Assembly: GCA_041485125.1 (NCBI GenBank)
Contig: JBGPIT010000229.1
Span: 1-8,353 of the forward strand
Source of the DNA: JBGPIT01 sp041485125
GTDB lineage: Bacteria; Desulfobacterota; Binatia; UTPRO1
Reading direction: 5' to 3'
Length of the DNA: 8,353 bases
The position numbers were made by a program, and so were the translations under genes. Every line of letters starts with the position of its first letter. Positions within the stretch are counted from its first letter, which is position 1. Below are positions 1-6,275 of the stretch, in pieces. The notes under the pieces were generated by a model. The model made no database searches. It saw only the letters and a list, made by a program, of their open reading frames with translations, and had not been told where the DNA came from.

Positions 1-128
1 CCGGGTGGACGCTCGCCGGCGGACCCGGGCTGGCGCGAGAGCACGACCAGGCGGTCGCCGCGCTCCGCGAGCGCCCGCACCAGCGCGCTGCCGATGAAAC
101 CGGTGCCGCCCGTGATCAGCAGCTTCAT
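1..128 (-). CDS. NAD-dependent epimerase/dehydratase, N-terminal part (cut by window edge)
   Basis: Only the first 42 codons are in the window; the gene runs off the left edge. The visible protein starts MKLLITGGTGFIGSALVRAL and continues into LVVLSR. This is the first beta strand, glycine-rich dinucleotide loop (TGGTGFIG, the GxxGxxG pattern at residues 7-13) and first helix of a Rossmann fold of the extended SDR type. The VVLSR end of the second strand resembles the TIGR01777/YfcH (SDR39U1) group of putative sugar-nucleotide epimerases, but 42 residues cannot settle the subfamily or substrate. The ATG lies four bases after the moeA stop codon with no clear Shine-Dalgarno sequence, so it is probably the third gene of the nitrilase-moeA operon and translated by coupling. 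Cytoplasmic enzyme by family. Confidence 0.85.
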   Translation of the reverse strand, partial: MKLLITGGTGFIGSALVRALAERGDRLVVLSRQPGSAGERPP

Positions 129-132
129 CGCT

Positions 133-1542
133 TCACGCGAAGAGCCGCACCTCGACGGCGGCGCCCGCCGGGAGCGCCGTCGCGTCGCGCGGTACGTGCA
201 CCAGTCCGTCGGCATGGACGAGGCTGAAGATCTCGGCCGATCCGCCCGCGAGCGGCGTTGCCACCAGCTCCGCGTCGCCCCACTCGAGCGTGACCCGCGC
301 GAAGTCGTCGCGGCCGGCGATCGAGGTGATCGGCTCGGCGAGACGGGCGACGGCGCGACGGCGTGGCGCGAGGCTCGCGGCCGCCGGCTCGCCGGCGAGC
401 CGGCGCAGCAGCGGCACCGCGAAGATGTCGAAGATGACCAGCGCCGAAACCGGGTGGCCCGGGAGCCCGATGATGGGCTTGCCCGCCGCGCGCGCGATCA
501 ACGTCGGCTTTCCCGGCTTGATGCGGATGCCGTGGACGAGGATCGCCGAGCGCGGCGCGCTCTGGATGACGATCGGCGTGAGATCCTTGGTGCCGACCGA
601 GCTGCCGCCGGAGATGAGCACCATGTCGGCGTCGCGCAGCGCGCGTCGGAGCGCCCGCTCGATGCGTGGGCGCTGATCGGGCACGACCCCGAAGTCGACC
701 GTGATCCCGCCCTCGGCCGCGATCATCGCCCGCACCGCGTGGTGGTTGATGTTGCGCACTTGGCCGGGCTTCGGACGTTGCTCGGGCGGGACGATCTCGT
801 CACCGGTCGCGATCAGCGCGACGCGCGGCTTGCGGTAGACCTCGACGCTGGTGATGCCGGCGCCGGAGAGCGCGCCCACGTCCTGTGCGCGGAAGCGCCG
901 GCCGCGCCGATAGAGCAGGTCGCCGCGGTGCACGTCCTCGCCCCGCCGCATGACGTGCTCGCCGGCGCGCGCCGCGTGGCGTATCTCGACCACCCCGTCC
1001 GAGCTCTCGGTGGTGTGCTCGACCATCACGATCGCGTCGGCGCCGCGCGGCAGCATGCCGCCGGTCGGGATGCGATGCGCGGTGCCGGCGTCGACGCGGC
1101 CCGCGGCGGGACGGCCCATCGCGACCGTCCCCGTCACGCGCAGGCGGACCGGCCGCTCGGCCGACGCGCCCGCGGTGTCGGCCGCGCGGACCGCGTACCC
1201 GTCCATGTAGGAGCGGGTGAAGTGCGGCAGATCGATCGTCGCACGGAGGTCGCGTGCGAGCACGCGGCCTGCCGCCTCGGGGACGCGGATGCGCTCGGTT
1301 GCGACCGGGCGGAAGGCGGTGAGCGTCGCCCACGCCTCGTCGCAGGTGACGAGCGGGAAGCGACTCGGGCTGCCGGTGTGCGGATCGGGCAAGGCGCGCA
1401 GCGGTGAGGCGGGCGGCGTGCCGCCGGGCGGGCGCACCGGAGCGCGTGCGGGGCGCGGCGACTCGGCGGCGGCGCGATCTGCCGCGGCGGCGGAGCGTGC
1501 CGCCGCGGCGCCGCTCACGCGAGTCTGACGTGCTCTCGGCAT
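133..1542 (-). CDS. moeA: Molybdopterin molybdenumtransferase MoeA
   Basis: MoeA inserts molybdate into adenylylated molybdopterin, the last common step of molybdenum cofactor synthesis, in the cytoplasm. From the ATG at 1542 the protein has 469 residues. Residues about 62-460 match MoeA throughout: MDGYAV (113-118), IPTGGMLPRGAD (158-169), ATGDEI (245-250), SGGSSVGTKD (311-320), IKPGKP (341-346), GLPGHPVSA (359-367), then the C-terminal MoeA domain IV. The usual GLPGNP asparagine is His here. The first ~60 residues are an Ala/Arg/Pro-rich low-complexity extension with no family match, so the start is uncertain. An in-frame GTG at 1518 overlaps the upstream nitrilase stop as GTGA (461 residues), a classic coupled start; the ATG at 1542 would overlap that gene by 28 bases and has only a weak GAG in front. 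Second gene of a leftward operon. No other cofactor gene is visible here. Confidence 0.95.
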   Translation of the reverse strand: MPRARQTRVSGAAAARSAAAADRAAAESPRPARAPVRPPGGTPPASPLRALPDPHTGSPSRFPLVTCDEAWATLTAFRPVATERIRVPEAAGRVLARDLRATIDLPHFTRSYMDGYAVRAADTAGASAERPVRLRVTGTVAMGRPAAGRVDAGTAHRIPTGGMLPRGADAIVMVEHTTESSDGVVEIRHAARAGEHVMRRGEDVHRGDLLYRRGRRFRAQDVGALSGAGITSVEVYRKPRVALIATGDEIVPPEQRPKPGQVRNINHHAVRAMIAAEGGITVDFGVVPDQRPRIERALRRALRDADMVLISGGSSVGTKDLTPIVIQSAPRSAILVHGIRIKPGKPTLIARAAGKPIIGLPGHPVSALVIFDIFAVPLLRRLAGEPAAASLAPRRRAVARLAEPITSIAGRDDFARVTLEWGDAELVATPLAGGSAEIFSLVHADGLVHVPRDATALPAGAAVEVRLFA

Positions 1543-2324
1543 GGCATCTCGCGGCGAACGCGCGCGAGCCGCTCGGTGTCGATCTCGGCCGTGATCACCT
1601 GCTCGCCGTCCGCCGCATGCGCGAGCACGGTGCCCCACGGATCGATGATCATCGAGTTTCCGTAGTCGGGAAAGCCGTGCGGGCTGATGCCGCTCTGGTT
1701 CGGCGCGATCACGTAGCACTGGTTCTCGATCGCCCGGGCGCGCAGCAAGGGCTCCCAGTGCGCGGCGCCGGTGAAGAAGGTGAAGGCCGAGGGTACCGTG
1801 AGGATCGTCGCGCCCGCCGCGGCCAGGCGGCGATAGAGCTCCGGGAAGCGCAGGTCGTAACAGATGCTGAGGCCGATGGTGCCGAGGGCGGTCGTCGCGG
1901 TGACGACTTGGTCGCCGGCGGCGCGCGTGTCCGACTCGCGCACGCACACCTGACCCGCGAGGTCGACGTCGAACAGGTGTATCTTCCGGTAGCGCGCCCG
2001 GATGGCGCCTGCGGCGTCGATCGCGAGCGACGTATTGAAGCTCTTCGCGCTGCCCTGGGCGCGCTCCAGAAACGAGCCGCCGACCAGGACGATCCGCAGC
2101 TCGGCGGCGAGCGCTGCGAGGAAGTCGGCGACGCGGCCCGGGATCGGCGTCGCGCCGTTGCCTTCGTCGGGACGGGTACCGCGCCACGCGAACACCTCGG
2201 GCAAGACGACGAGCACGGCGCCGCGCTCGGCGGCACGACGCACGAGCGCGCGGGCGCGCTCGAGGTTCACGTCGAGGTCGGCGCCCGAGGCCATCTGGAC
2301 GGCGGCCGCGAGATAGGTCGGCAT
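1515..2324 (-). CDS. Carbon-nitrogen hydrolase (nitrilase superfamily, Nit1/Nit2-like amidase)
   Basis: A 269-residue cytoplasmic hydrolase of the nitrilase superfamily, full length for the family. The catalytic triad is visible: Glu43 in LPEVF, Lys114 in YRKIHLFDVDL, and nucleophile Cys155 in GLSICYDLRFPELYR. The later segment FTFFTGAAHWEPLLRARAIE and YVIAPNQSG is also typical. The motifs fit the Nit1/Nit2 branch (deaminated-glutathione amidase or omega-amidase), which clears side products of transamination. The exact substrate cannot be assigned from motifs and this function is an inference. It starts at ATG 2324 without a recognisable Shine-Dalgarno sequence, close to a possible promoter, and is the first gene of the leftward operon. 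Its stop overlaps an in-frame GTG of moeA. There is no known functional link to molybdenum cofactor synthesis. Confidence 0.9.
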   Translation of the reverse strand: MPTYLAAAVQMASGADLDVNLERARALVRRAAERGAVLVVLPEVFAWRGTRPDEGNGATPIPGRVADFLAALAAELRIVLVGGSFLERAQGSAKSFNTSLAIDAAGAIRARYRKIHLFDVDLAGQVCVRESDTRAAGDQVVTATTALGTIGLSICYDLRFPELYRRLAAAGATILTVPSAFTFFTGAAHWEPLLRARAIENQCYVIAPNQSGISPHGFPDYGNSMIIDPWGTVLAHAADGEQVITAEIDTERLARVRREMPCREHVRLA

Positions 2325-2333
2325 GACCCGGGG

Positions 2334-2361
2334 AGTCTACCAAAGCGCCGTGCCGCGACAA
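2334..2361 (-). promoter_or_regulatory. Candidate promoter of the nitrilase-moeA-epimerase operon
   Basis: On the minus strand TTGTCG (2361-2356; 4 of 6 consensus bases) is followed by a 16-bp spacer and TAGACT (2339-2334; 4 of 6). The expected transcription start would fall about three bases before the nitrilase ATG, giving an almost leaderless message, which fits the absence of a ribosome binding site. Weak motif evidence only. Confidence 0.25.
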
Positions 2362-2439
2362 CCGGAACGCTGCCCGCGAGGCGGTCGGGAACGTAGGCGG
2401 AGGAACGACTTAGGCACCGCGTGCGGCGGAGCCGGCGGC

Positions 2440-2469
2440 TTGATCACGCGTTGCGGCGTGTGGTACTCC
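2440..2469 (+). promoter_or_regulatory. Weak candidate promoter for the yjbQ-phaR pair
   Basis: TTGATC (2440-2445) and TACTCC (2464-2469) are 18 bp apart in the 156-bp divergent intergenic region. The -10 match is poor. The expected transcription start lies a few bases before the GTG at 2481, again implying a very short leader. A GGAGGA at 2399-2404 is not correctly spaced for any start codon in this frame. Confidence 0.2.
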
Positions 2470-2480
2470 GCCCCCGTCCC

Positions 2481-2876
2481 GTGCATAAGATCAGGATCGA
2501 GACCGAATCCCAGATGGAAATGGTCGACGTCACCGCAGGGGTGCGACAGGCCGTCAAGGAAACGGGCGTTGCGCGGGGCATCTGTCATCTCTTCGTGCCT
2601 CACACGACGGCGGCGATCACGATCAACGAGAATACCGATCCCAACATCCGCAAGGACATGATCAACGAGCTTCTGAAGACGATTCCTCTGAACGACGGCT
2701 ACCTGCACGCGGAAGGCAATACCGCGGCGCACATCCTCTCCTCACTCGTGGGCGCGTCCCAGAGCGTGCCCGTCGAGAACGGCAAGCTCACGCTGGGCAC
2801 TTGGCAGGCAATCTATTTCTGCGAGTTCGACGGTCCGCGCTCACGCACGGTGTTGGTGCAGGTCGTCGCCGCATGA
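2481..2876 (+). CDS. yjbQ: Secondary thiamine-phosphate synthase / YjbQ (UPF0047) family protein
   Basis: A 131-residue protein that matches the UPF0047/YjbQ family over its whole length: VDVTAGV (15-21), FVPHTTAAITINENTDPN (38-55), HAEGNTAAHILSSLVG (76-91) and GKLTLGTWQAIYFCEFDGPR (101-120). The family has a conserved His/Asn/Glu cluster around a possible metal site. Some members show a weak thiamine-phosphate synthase activity in vivo, but the physiological role is unsettled. The GTG at 2481 gives the usual family length and begins directly at the first strand (HKIRIETES). An upstream in-frame GTG at 2421 would add 20 Arg-rich residues unlike the family and is less likely. No Shine-Dalgarno sequence precedes 2481. 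The phaR-like gene follows after 13 bases, so the two are probably co-transcribed. Cytoplasmic. Confidence 0.9.
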   Translation: MHKIRIETESQMEMVDVTAGVRQAVKETGVARGICHLFVPHTTAAITINENTDPNIRKDMINELLKTIPLNDGYLHAEGNTAAHILSSLVGASQSVPVENGKLTLGTWQAIYFCEFDGPRSRTVLVQVVAA

Positions 2877-2889
2877 GAGGGGCGCGCAC

Positions 2890-3552
2890 GTGACAGACGC
2901 CAACACGGTTCGACTGATCAAGCGCTACGGCAACCGCAAGCTCTACGACACCCTCGAGAGCCGGTACATCACGCTCGAGGAGATCGCGCGGCTCGTCCGC
3001 GGCGGCAACGACGTGAAGGTCATCGACAACGAGAGCGGCGACGATCTCACGACCATCACGTTCGCCCAGATCATCCTCGAGGAGGAGAAGCGCCGCTCGA
3101 GCCTGCTCTCGCTCGGGTTGCTCCGCGAGCTGATTCAGCATGGCGAGGACACGCTCGCCCAGCTCCGGTCGCGCGTCGACAAGAGCCTCGAAGCGATCGG
3201 CACGATGGGCGAGAAGGCGGGACGGCGCGTCCAGGAGATGGTGAGCGGGCGCCCGGCCGACGACAGTCCGGCGTCCGCGCCTGCCCCGCACGCGCCGACG
3301 AACTCGCAGGCAGCGGACCCCGCCAAGGGCTTCTTCGACGATCTGCTCTCCGGTCCGCAACGCCGGCTCGAGGCTCTGCAGCGGTCGATCGACGAGCGCA
3401 TCAAGTCGTCGGTCGGTCGCATCACTGGTCATCCGGCGTTCCAGCACGAGGTGCGCCGGATCGAACGCTCGATCAAGAAGCTCGAGGAGCGCGTCGCGCG
3501 GTTGCGGCGCGAGGAGATCAGCGTCCCGCCCGACGGCGGGGCGCCGCGCTAG
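2890..3552 (+). CDS. phaR: PhaR-type polyhydroxyalkanoate synthesis regulator
   Basis: A 220-residue protein. Residues about 7-50 (RLIKRYGNRKLYDTLESRYI, then TLEEIARLVRGGNDVKVIDN) are the PHB/PHA accumulation regulator DNA-binding domain, and 51-86 (LTTITFAQIILEEEKR, LLRELIQHG) continue the conserved N-terminal half. In characterised bacteria PhaR binds both DNA and PHA granules and represses phasin synthesis. The middle (about 122-142) is a Pro/Ala/Ser-rich linker. The C-terminal part (about 155-207) is charged and helical and ends in a likely coiled coil (IERSIKKLEERVARLRREE), longer than in minimal PhaR proteins. The GTG start is preceded by GAGAGGGG at 2875-2882 with 7-base spacing. No PHA synthase or phasin gene lies nearby, so the gene symbol rests on domain identity only. 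Confidence 0.88.
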   Translation: MTDANTVRLIKRYGNRKLYDTLESRYITLEEIARLVRGGNDVKVIDNESGDDLTTITFAQIILEEEKRRSSLLSLGLLRELIQHGEDTLAQLRSRVDKSLEAIGTMGEKAGRRVQEMVSGRPADDSPASAPAPHAPTNSQAADPAKGFFDDLLSGPQRRLEALQRSIDERIKSSVGRITGHPAFQHEVRRIERSIKKLEERVARLRREEISVPPDGGAPR

Positions 3553-3590
3553 CCGTCCGCGCGCTTCCGCAGCTATACATGCCCCTTTTG

Positions 3591-3620
3591 TTGACACCGC
3601 TCATGTCCGCGGCGTATCTG
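3591..3620 (+). promoter_or_regulatory. Candidate sigma-70 promoter upstream of the DUF1329 gene
   Basis: A perfect TTGACA at 3591-3596 is followed by an 18-bp spacer and TATCTG at 3615-3620 (3 of 6 -10 bases). It lies in the 167-bp gap after phaR and would give a leader of roughly 95 bases. The perfect -35 makes it credible despite the weak -10 box. No terminator hairpin was seen between the phaR stop and this site. Confidence 0.4.
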
Positions 3621-3708
3621 GACGAACAACGGCCGCCCACGGCTCTCCGATCGTAACCTTTTCAGCGCAACGTCAAGATCGAGCTGCCCGCTCGTGACCA
3701 TGGAAGGA

Positions 3709-3714
3709 AAGGAG
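3709..3714 (+). promoter_or_regulatory. Strong ribosome binding site of the DUF1329 gene
   Basis: AAGGAG lies five bases before the ATG at 3720, in a purine run that starts at 3703. It fixes the start and suggests efficient translation; it is the best Shine-Dalgarno sequence in the window. Confidence 0.85.
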
Positions 3715-3719
3715 CTCTC

Positions 3720-4985
3720 ATGCGGTACCGCATAATCACGGCGCTCGCTCTGGCCGCGCTCGCGCTCGTCCCGGTCGGTATTGCCCAGGCCCAAGTGAGT
3801 CCTGGCGACGTGATCACCAAGGCGAACGCCGACAAGGTGAAAGACCTGGTCTCGCCCGGCATGTTCTGGTGCGTCCAGCACGGCTTTCCCATGAAGATCA
3901 TCGAGACCAAGCCGGTCACCTGGAAGCGCCCCTACAAAGAGGCGACCGAGAAGTATTCGGGGCAGGTGAAGCTCGGCGCGGACGGCATCAAGGTCGAGAA
4001 CTACGTCGCCGGCCAGCCGTTCCCCGGCGTCGATGCCAACGACAAGCAGGCGGCGATCAAGGTGATGTGGAACTTCAACTTCCGCCCGAACTTCGAGGAC
4101 GACCTCGATCTGCGGAACTTCGACGCGGATACCGGTCCGATCTCCGACGACCGCCCGTTGCAGGTCGAGCGCCACTTCTTGGTCGACCACTTCCGTCGCC
4201 TGCGCTACGTCGGCCGGCTCTACGTCGATCCGAAGCCCGAGATCCCCAACAAGGAGAACTTCGAGTTCAAGGAGACGCTCCATCCGCTCATCGAGCCGTT
4301 CGACTTGAAGGGCGTCGGCTTCACCTACTATCGCTACTTCGACCCCGCGAAGCAGGACGACAGCTGGCTGTACCTGCCGTCGCTCCGCCGCGTCCGCCGC
4401 CTCTCGACCGCGCAGCGCTCCGATGCGCTCTTCGGCCAGGACACCGATCAGGACAGCTACGGCGGCTACGCCGGCCAGATCGCGTGGGCGGATTGGAAGC
4501 TCTTGGGCGCGAAAGAGATGCTCGGCGCGATGCACACCACGCCGTTCCCGGTGAAATGGGTCGACGGTGCCGCCGACTGGGCGTTCGACGGCGAGTGGGA
4601 GAAGCGCAAGGTCTTCGCCGTCGAGGGCGCGTCGAAGCTCCCGCAGTACGCCTACTCGAAGCGCGTCCTCTACGTCGACAACGAGTCCTGGGAGACGCCC
4701 TACAGCGACATGTACGACCGCGCCGGCCAGCTCTGGAAGGTGTGGATCAACAACTTCACGCAGAAGAGCGAAGCCTTCCCGGGCGCCAAGATGAAGTACG
4801 ACGAGCCGACCGGCATGACGCCGTCGATCGTCATGGTCGACATGCAGCTTCAGCACGCGACCAGGGCGTCACTGCCGAGCAGCCGGTTCCCTGGTGAGCC
4901 CGGCTGGTACTGGTCGCAGGGTGACAAGGAAGGCTCGACCGAGGCGCAGTTCACGATCGCCGAGCTGATCGGCTCCGGTCACTGA
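3720..4985 (+). CDS. Exported DUF1329 domain-containing protein
   Basis: A 421-residue protein with a clear Sec signal peptide: MRYR, a hydrophobic stretch to about residue 20, and a signal peptidase I site after AQA (residue 24). The mature protein matches the DUF1329 family, best in the block WLYLPSLRRVRRLS followed by AQRSDALFGQDTDQDSYGGY (about 216-250) and WETPYSDMYDRAGQLWK (about 324-340). DUF1329 proteins are predicted periplasmic or outer-membrane-associated proteins with a LolA/LolB-like lipid-binding fold. In many proteobacteria they are encoded beside DUF1302 outer-membrane proteins and RND/MMPL transporters. Neither partner is visible here. The gene has its own promoter candidate, a strong ribosome binding site and a terminator, so it is probably monocistronic and well expressed. 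The biochemical role is unknown; lipid or hydrophobic-compound handling is only inferred. Confidence 0.9.
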   Translation: MRYRIITALALAALALVPVGIAQAQVSPGDVITKANADKVKDLVSPGMFWCVQHGFPMKIIETKPVTWKRPYKEATEKYSGQVKLGADGIKVENYVAGQPFPGVDANDKQAAIKVMWNFNFRPNFEDDLDLRNFDADTGPISDDRPLQVERHFLVDHFRRLRYVGRLYVDPKPEIPNKENFEFKETLHPLIEPFDLKGVGFTYYRYFDPAKQDDSWLYLPSLRRVRRLSTAQRSDALFGQDTDQDSYGGYAGQIAWADWKLLGAKEMLGAMHTTPFPVKWVDGAADWAFDGEWEKRKVFAVEGASKLPQYAYSKRVLYVDNESWETPYSDMYDRAGQLWKVWINNFTQKSEAFPGAKMKYDEPTGMTPSIVMVDMQLQHATRASLPSSRFPGEPGWYWSQGDKEGSTEAQFTIAELIGSGH

Positions 4986-4994
4986 TTCGTCTTT

Positions 4995-5031
4995 CGGCGG
5001 CGCGAGCCTGTCGCTCGCGCCGCCGCTCTTT
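4995..5031 (+). terminator. Intrinsic terminator after the DUF1329 gene
   Basis: A perfect 13-bp GC-rich stem (4995-5007 pairing with 5013-5025) with a five-base CTGTC loop, followed by CTCTTTCC, starts nine bases after the stop codon. The tail is only moderately T-rich. It lies between convergent genes. The minus-strand side of the stem is followed by an A-rich rather than T-rich run, so it is better suited to rightward transcription, though the hairpin may hinder both directions. Confidence 0.75.
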
Positions 5032-5076
5032 CCGTCTCCGCCCGCCTTCTCCCACTCCCCAGCCTCTCGACAGCGC

Positions 5077-5919
5077 TCAGCGGCAGAGAAAGACGGGCCA
5101 GGAGGCGTTCCGCAGCACGTACTCGGTCGTGCTGCCGAGGACCATCTCGATGATGCGGCTGTGGCCGTACGCACCGATGATGAGCAGGTCGTAGGCGCCC
5201 TCGGCCATGACGTCGAGAATCGTCTCGTTGGCGTAGCCGCTCCGCATCAGACACTCGGGCTCGATGCGGTAGGTCGCGAGGTAGCGGCGCGCCTCTTCCA
5301 GGGCTTTGTGCGCGACGCCCTCGTCCTTGCCGACGTGCAGGACCGCGAGCGGCAGGCCGAGCGCTGCCGTGAGCTCGGCGGCCTCGTGCATCGCCGACGC
5401 CGCGCGCTGGCTGCCGTCGTACGCGAGCAGCGGGCGTGTGATCGGCCGAAAGTCCGCCGGCGTCACCAGCACCGGCTTCGGGCATTTGCGGGTGACGCTT
5501 TCGGTCGTGCCGCCGAGCAGGCCGGTCGAGAATTTTTCGTTGATGCCGCGATGGCCCACGACGACGAGGTCTGCCGTGCGCGCGAGCTCGCAGACCTCGT
5601 TCGCGACGATCCCGGTCGCGAGGTGGGTGTCGACGCGGACGCCATGCCCACGCGCGGTCTCGACGAAGGTCTCGAGCAAGGTGCGCCCGCGCTCCTGGAG
5701 CGCCTCGCGCATCTTCGACGAGAAATCGAGGTAGGGCTCGAAGCCGAGCGATCCCGAGATGTCGTGGAGGAAGGAGCCCGAGCCTTCGATCGAGACCACG
5801 TCGACGACGTGCAGTCCGATCACCGTCGCTTGCACACGCTCGGCGAGCCAGATCGCGTACTCCGACCCGGCTTGGGCGTGCTGGGAGCCATCGAGTGCGA
5901 CTAGTATGCTCTTGATCAT
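5077..5919 (-). CDS. Tandem-domain universal stress protein (UspA superfamily)
   Basis: A 280-residue cytoplasmic protein of two Usp domains in tandem, about residues 1-153 and 162-280. Each begins with a strand ending in a conserved Asp (ILVALDGSQ, LLAYDGSQ). The second domain carries the exact nucleotide-binding signature G-x2-G-x9-G-S (Gly249, Gly252, Gly262-Ser263 in GAYGHSRIIEMVLGSTTEYV). The first has a variant with two extra residues (Gly122, Gly125, Gly137-Thr138). Tandem Usp proteins such as UspE act in stress survival, usually binding ATP or another small ligand. ATG 5919 puts the first domain strand at the N terminus; an in-frame upstream ATG at 6009 would run into the divergent gene and adds an unrelated sequence. 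It diverges from the fur-linked unit with 37 bases between starts and ends facing the DUF1329 terminator. Only a weak GAG precedes the start. Confidence 0.93.
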   Translation of the reverse strand: MIKSILVALDGSQHAQAGSEYAIWLAERVQATVIGLHVVDVVSIEGSGSFLHDISGSLGFEPYLDFSSKMREALQERGRTLLETFVETARGHGVRVDTHLATGIVANEVCELARTADLVVVGHRGINEKFSTGLLGGTTESVTRKCPKPVLVTPADFRPITRPLLAYDGSQRAASAMHEAAELTAALGLPLAVLHVGKDEGVAHKALEEARRYLATYRIEPECLMRSGYANETILDVMAEGAYDLLIIGAYGHSRIIEMVLGSTTEYVLRNASWPVFLCR

Positions 5920-5948
5920 GGACTCGCATGCGCGTTTACCACTATGAT
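5919..5948 (+). promoter_or_regulatory. Candidate promoter of the hypothetical-fur operon
   Basis: TATGAT at 5943-5948 matches the -10 consensus in 5 of 6 bases, and TGGACT at 5919-5924 (4 of 6) lies 18 bp upstream. The transcription start would fall at about 5955, one or two bases before the GTG at 5957, implying a leaderless message. On the other strand CATAGT (5946-5941) could serve the stress-protein gene, so the two promoters would overlap in this 37-bp gap. Confidence 0.4.
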
Positions 5949-5956
5949 TCGGGCTA

Positions 5957-6259
5957 GTGAAGCGTAGGAAATCCACCGACGTCGATGCGATGATCGAGGA
6001 GCTGCGCACGGCCGCGCGCGCGCTCGGTTTCGAAGTGCGTGAAGAAGAGCTGCTGCGCGAGGTCGGCTACCGCGCGCGCAGCGGCGCCTGCCGCCTCAAC
6101 GACCGCAACGTGATCCTGGTCGATCGCCGGCTCTCACCGACGGAGCGGCTCGACGTGCTGTGCGGCGTGCTCGCCGGGCACGATCTCGACGGCGTCGTCC
6201 TCTCGCCGGCGCTGCGCGCGATGGTCGAGCGCGAGCCGGCACGACCGCCGGCCCCCTGA
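5957..6259 (+). CDS. Small protein of unknown function encoded upstream of fur
   Basis: I do not recognise a named family for this 100-residue protein. It has a basic N terminus (MKRRKS), a likely helix at 8-23, a core at 30-58 that contains LLREVGYRARSGACRLNDRN followed by the hydrophobic strand VILVD, a helix at 61-73 (PTERLDVLCGVLAG) and a region LDGVVLSPALRAMVE (77-91), then a Pro-rich tail. It has no signal peptide or membrane segment, so it is cytoplasmic. Two cysteines (45, 69) are far apart, with no metal-binding CxxC. Codon use looks like that of the neighbours, and the adjacent fur start 16 bases later argues for a real gene. The GTG start has no ribosome binding site, but a TATGAT -10 box is placed for a leaderless transcript. 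The only internal in-frame ATG nearby (5990) also lacks a Shine-Dalgarno sequence. Confidence 0.75.
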   Translation: MKRRKSTDVDAMIEELRTAARALGFEVREEELLREVGYRARSGACRLNDRNVILVDRRLSPTERLDVLCGVLAGHDLDGVVLSPALRAMVEREPARPPAP

Positions 6260-6264
6260 GGCGC

Positions 6265-6270
6265 GAGGTG
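6265..6270 (+). promoter_or_regulatory. Ribosome binding site deciding the fur start
   Basis: GAGGTG five bases before the GTG at 6276 supports that start codon, which lies 16 bases after the stop of the upstream small gene. Confidence 0.7.
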
Positions 6271-6275
6271 GTGCG

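Noticed and set aside
1420..1530. GCGGCG-rich near-repeats at the 5' end of moeA
   Set aside because: Explained by Ala-rich low-complexity coding sequence; the units are irregular in length and not a tandem DNA repeat or array.
1543..2361. MoeA as part of a 742-residue fusion, since its frame stays open upstream through the nitrilase gene
   Set aside because: The upstream part is an out-of-frame reading of the nitrilase coding sequence, Arg-rich and without domains; the nitrilase frame has an intact catalytic triad.
94..2396. Two long plus-strand open frames (94-1407 and 1404-2396) opposite moeA and the nitrilase
   Set aside because: Arg/Asp/Ala-rich shadows of well-supported minus-strand genes; no motifs, and no ribosome binding sites seen.
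3573..4856. Long open frame on the minus strand opposite the DUF1329 gene (about 427 codons)
   Set aside because: It lies antisense to a gene with a signal peptide, strong ribosome binding site and family match. Its Arg/Val/Asp/Leu-rich composition is typical of a GC-rich codon shadow, and no domain is recognisable.
5931..5956. Possible Fur autoregulation site before the hypothetical-fur operon
   Set aside because: The short intergenic stretch has a TATGAT promoter box but no palindrome resembling the Fur box found at 7757.
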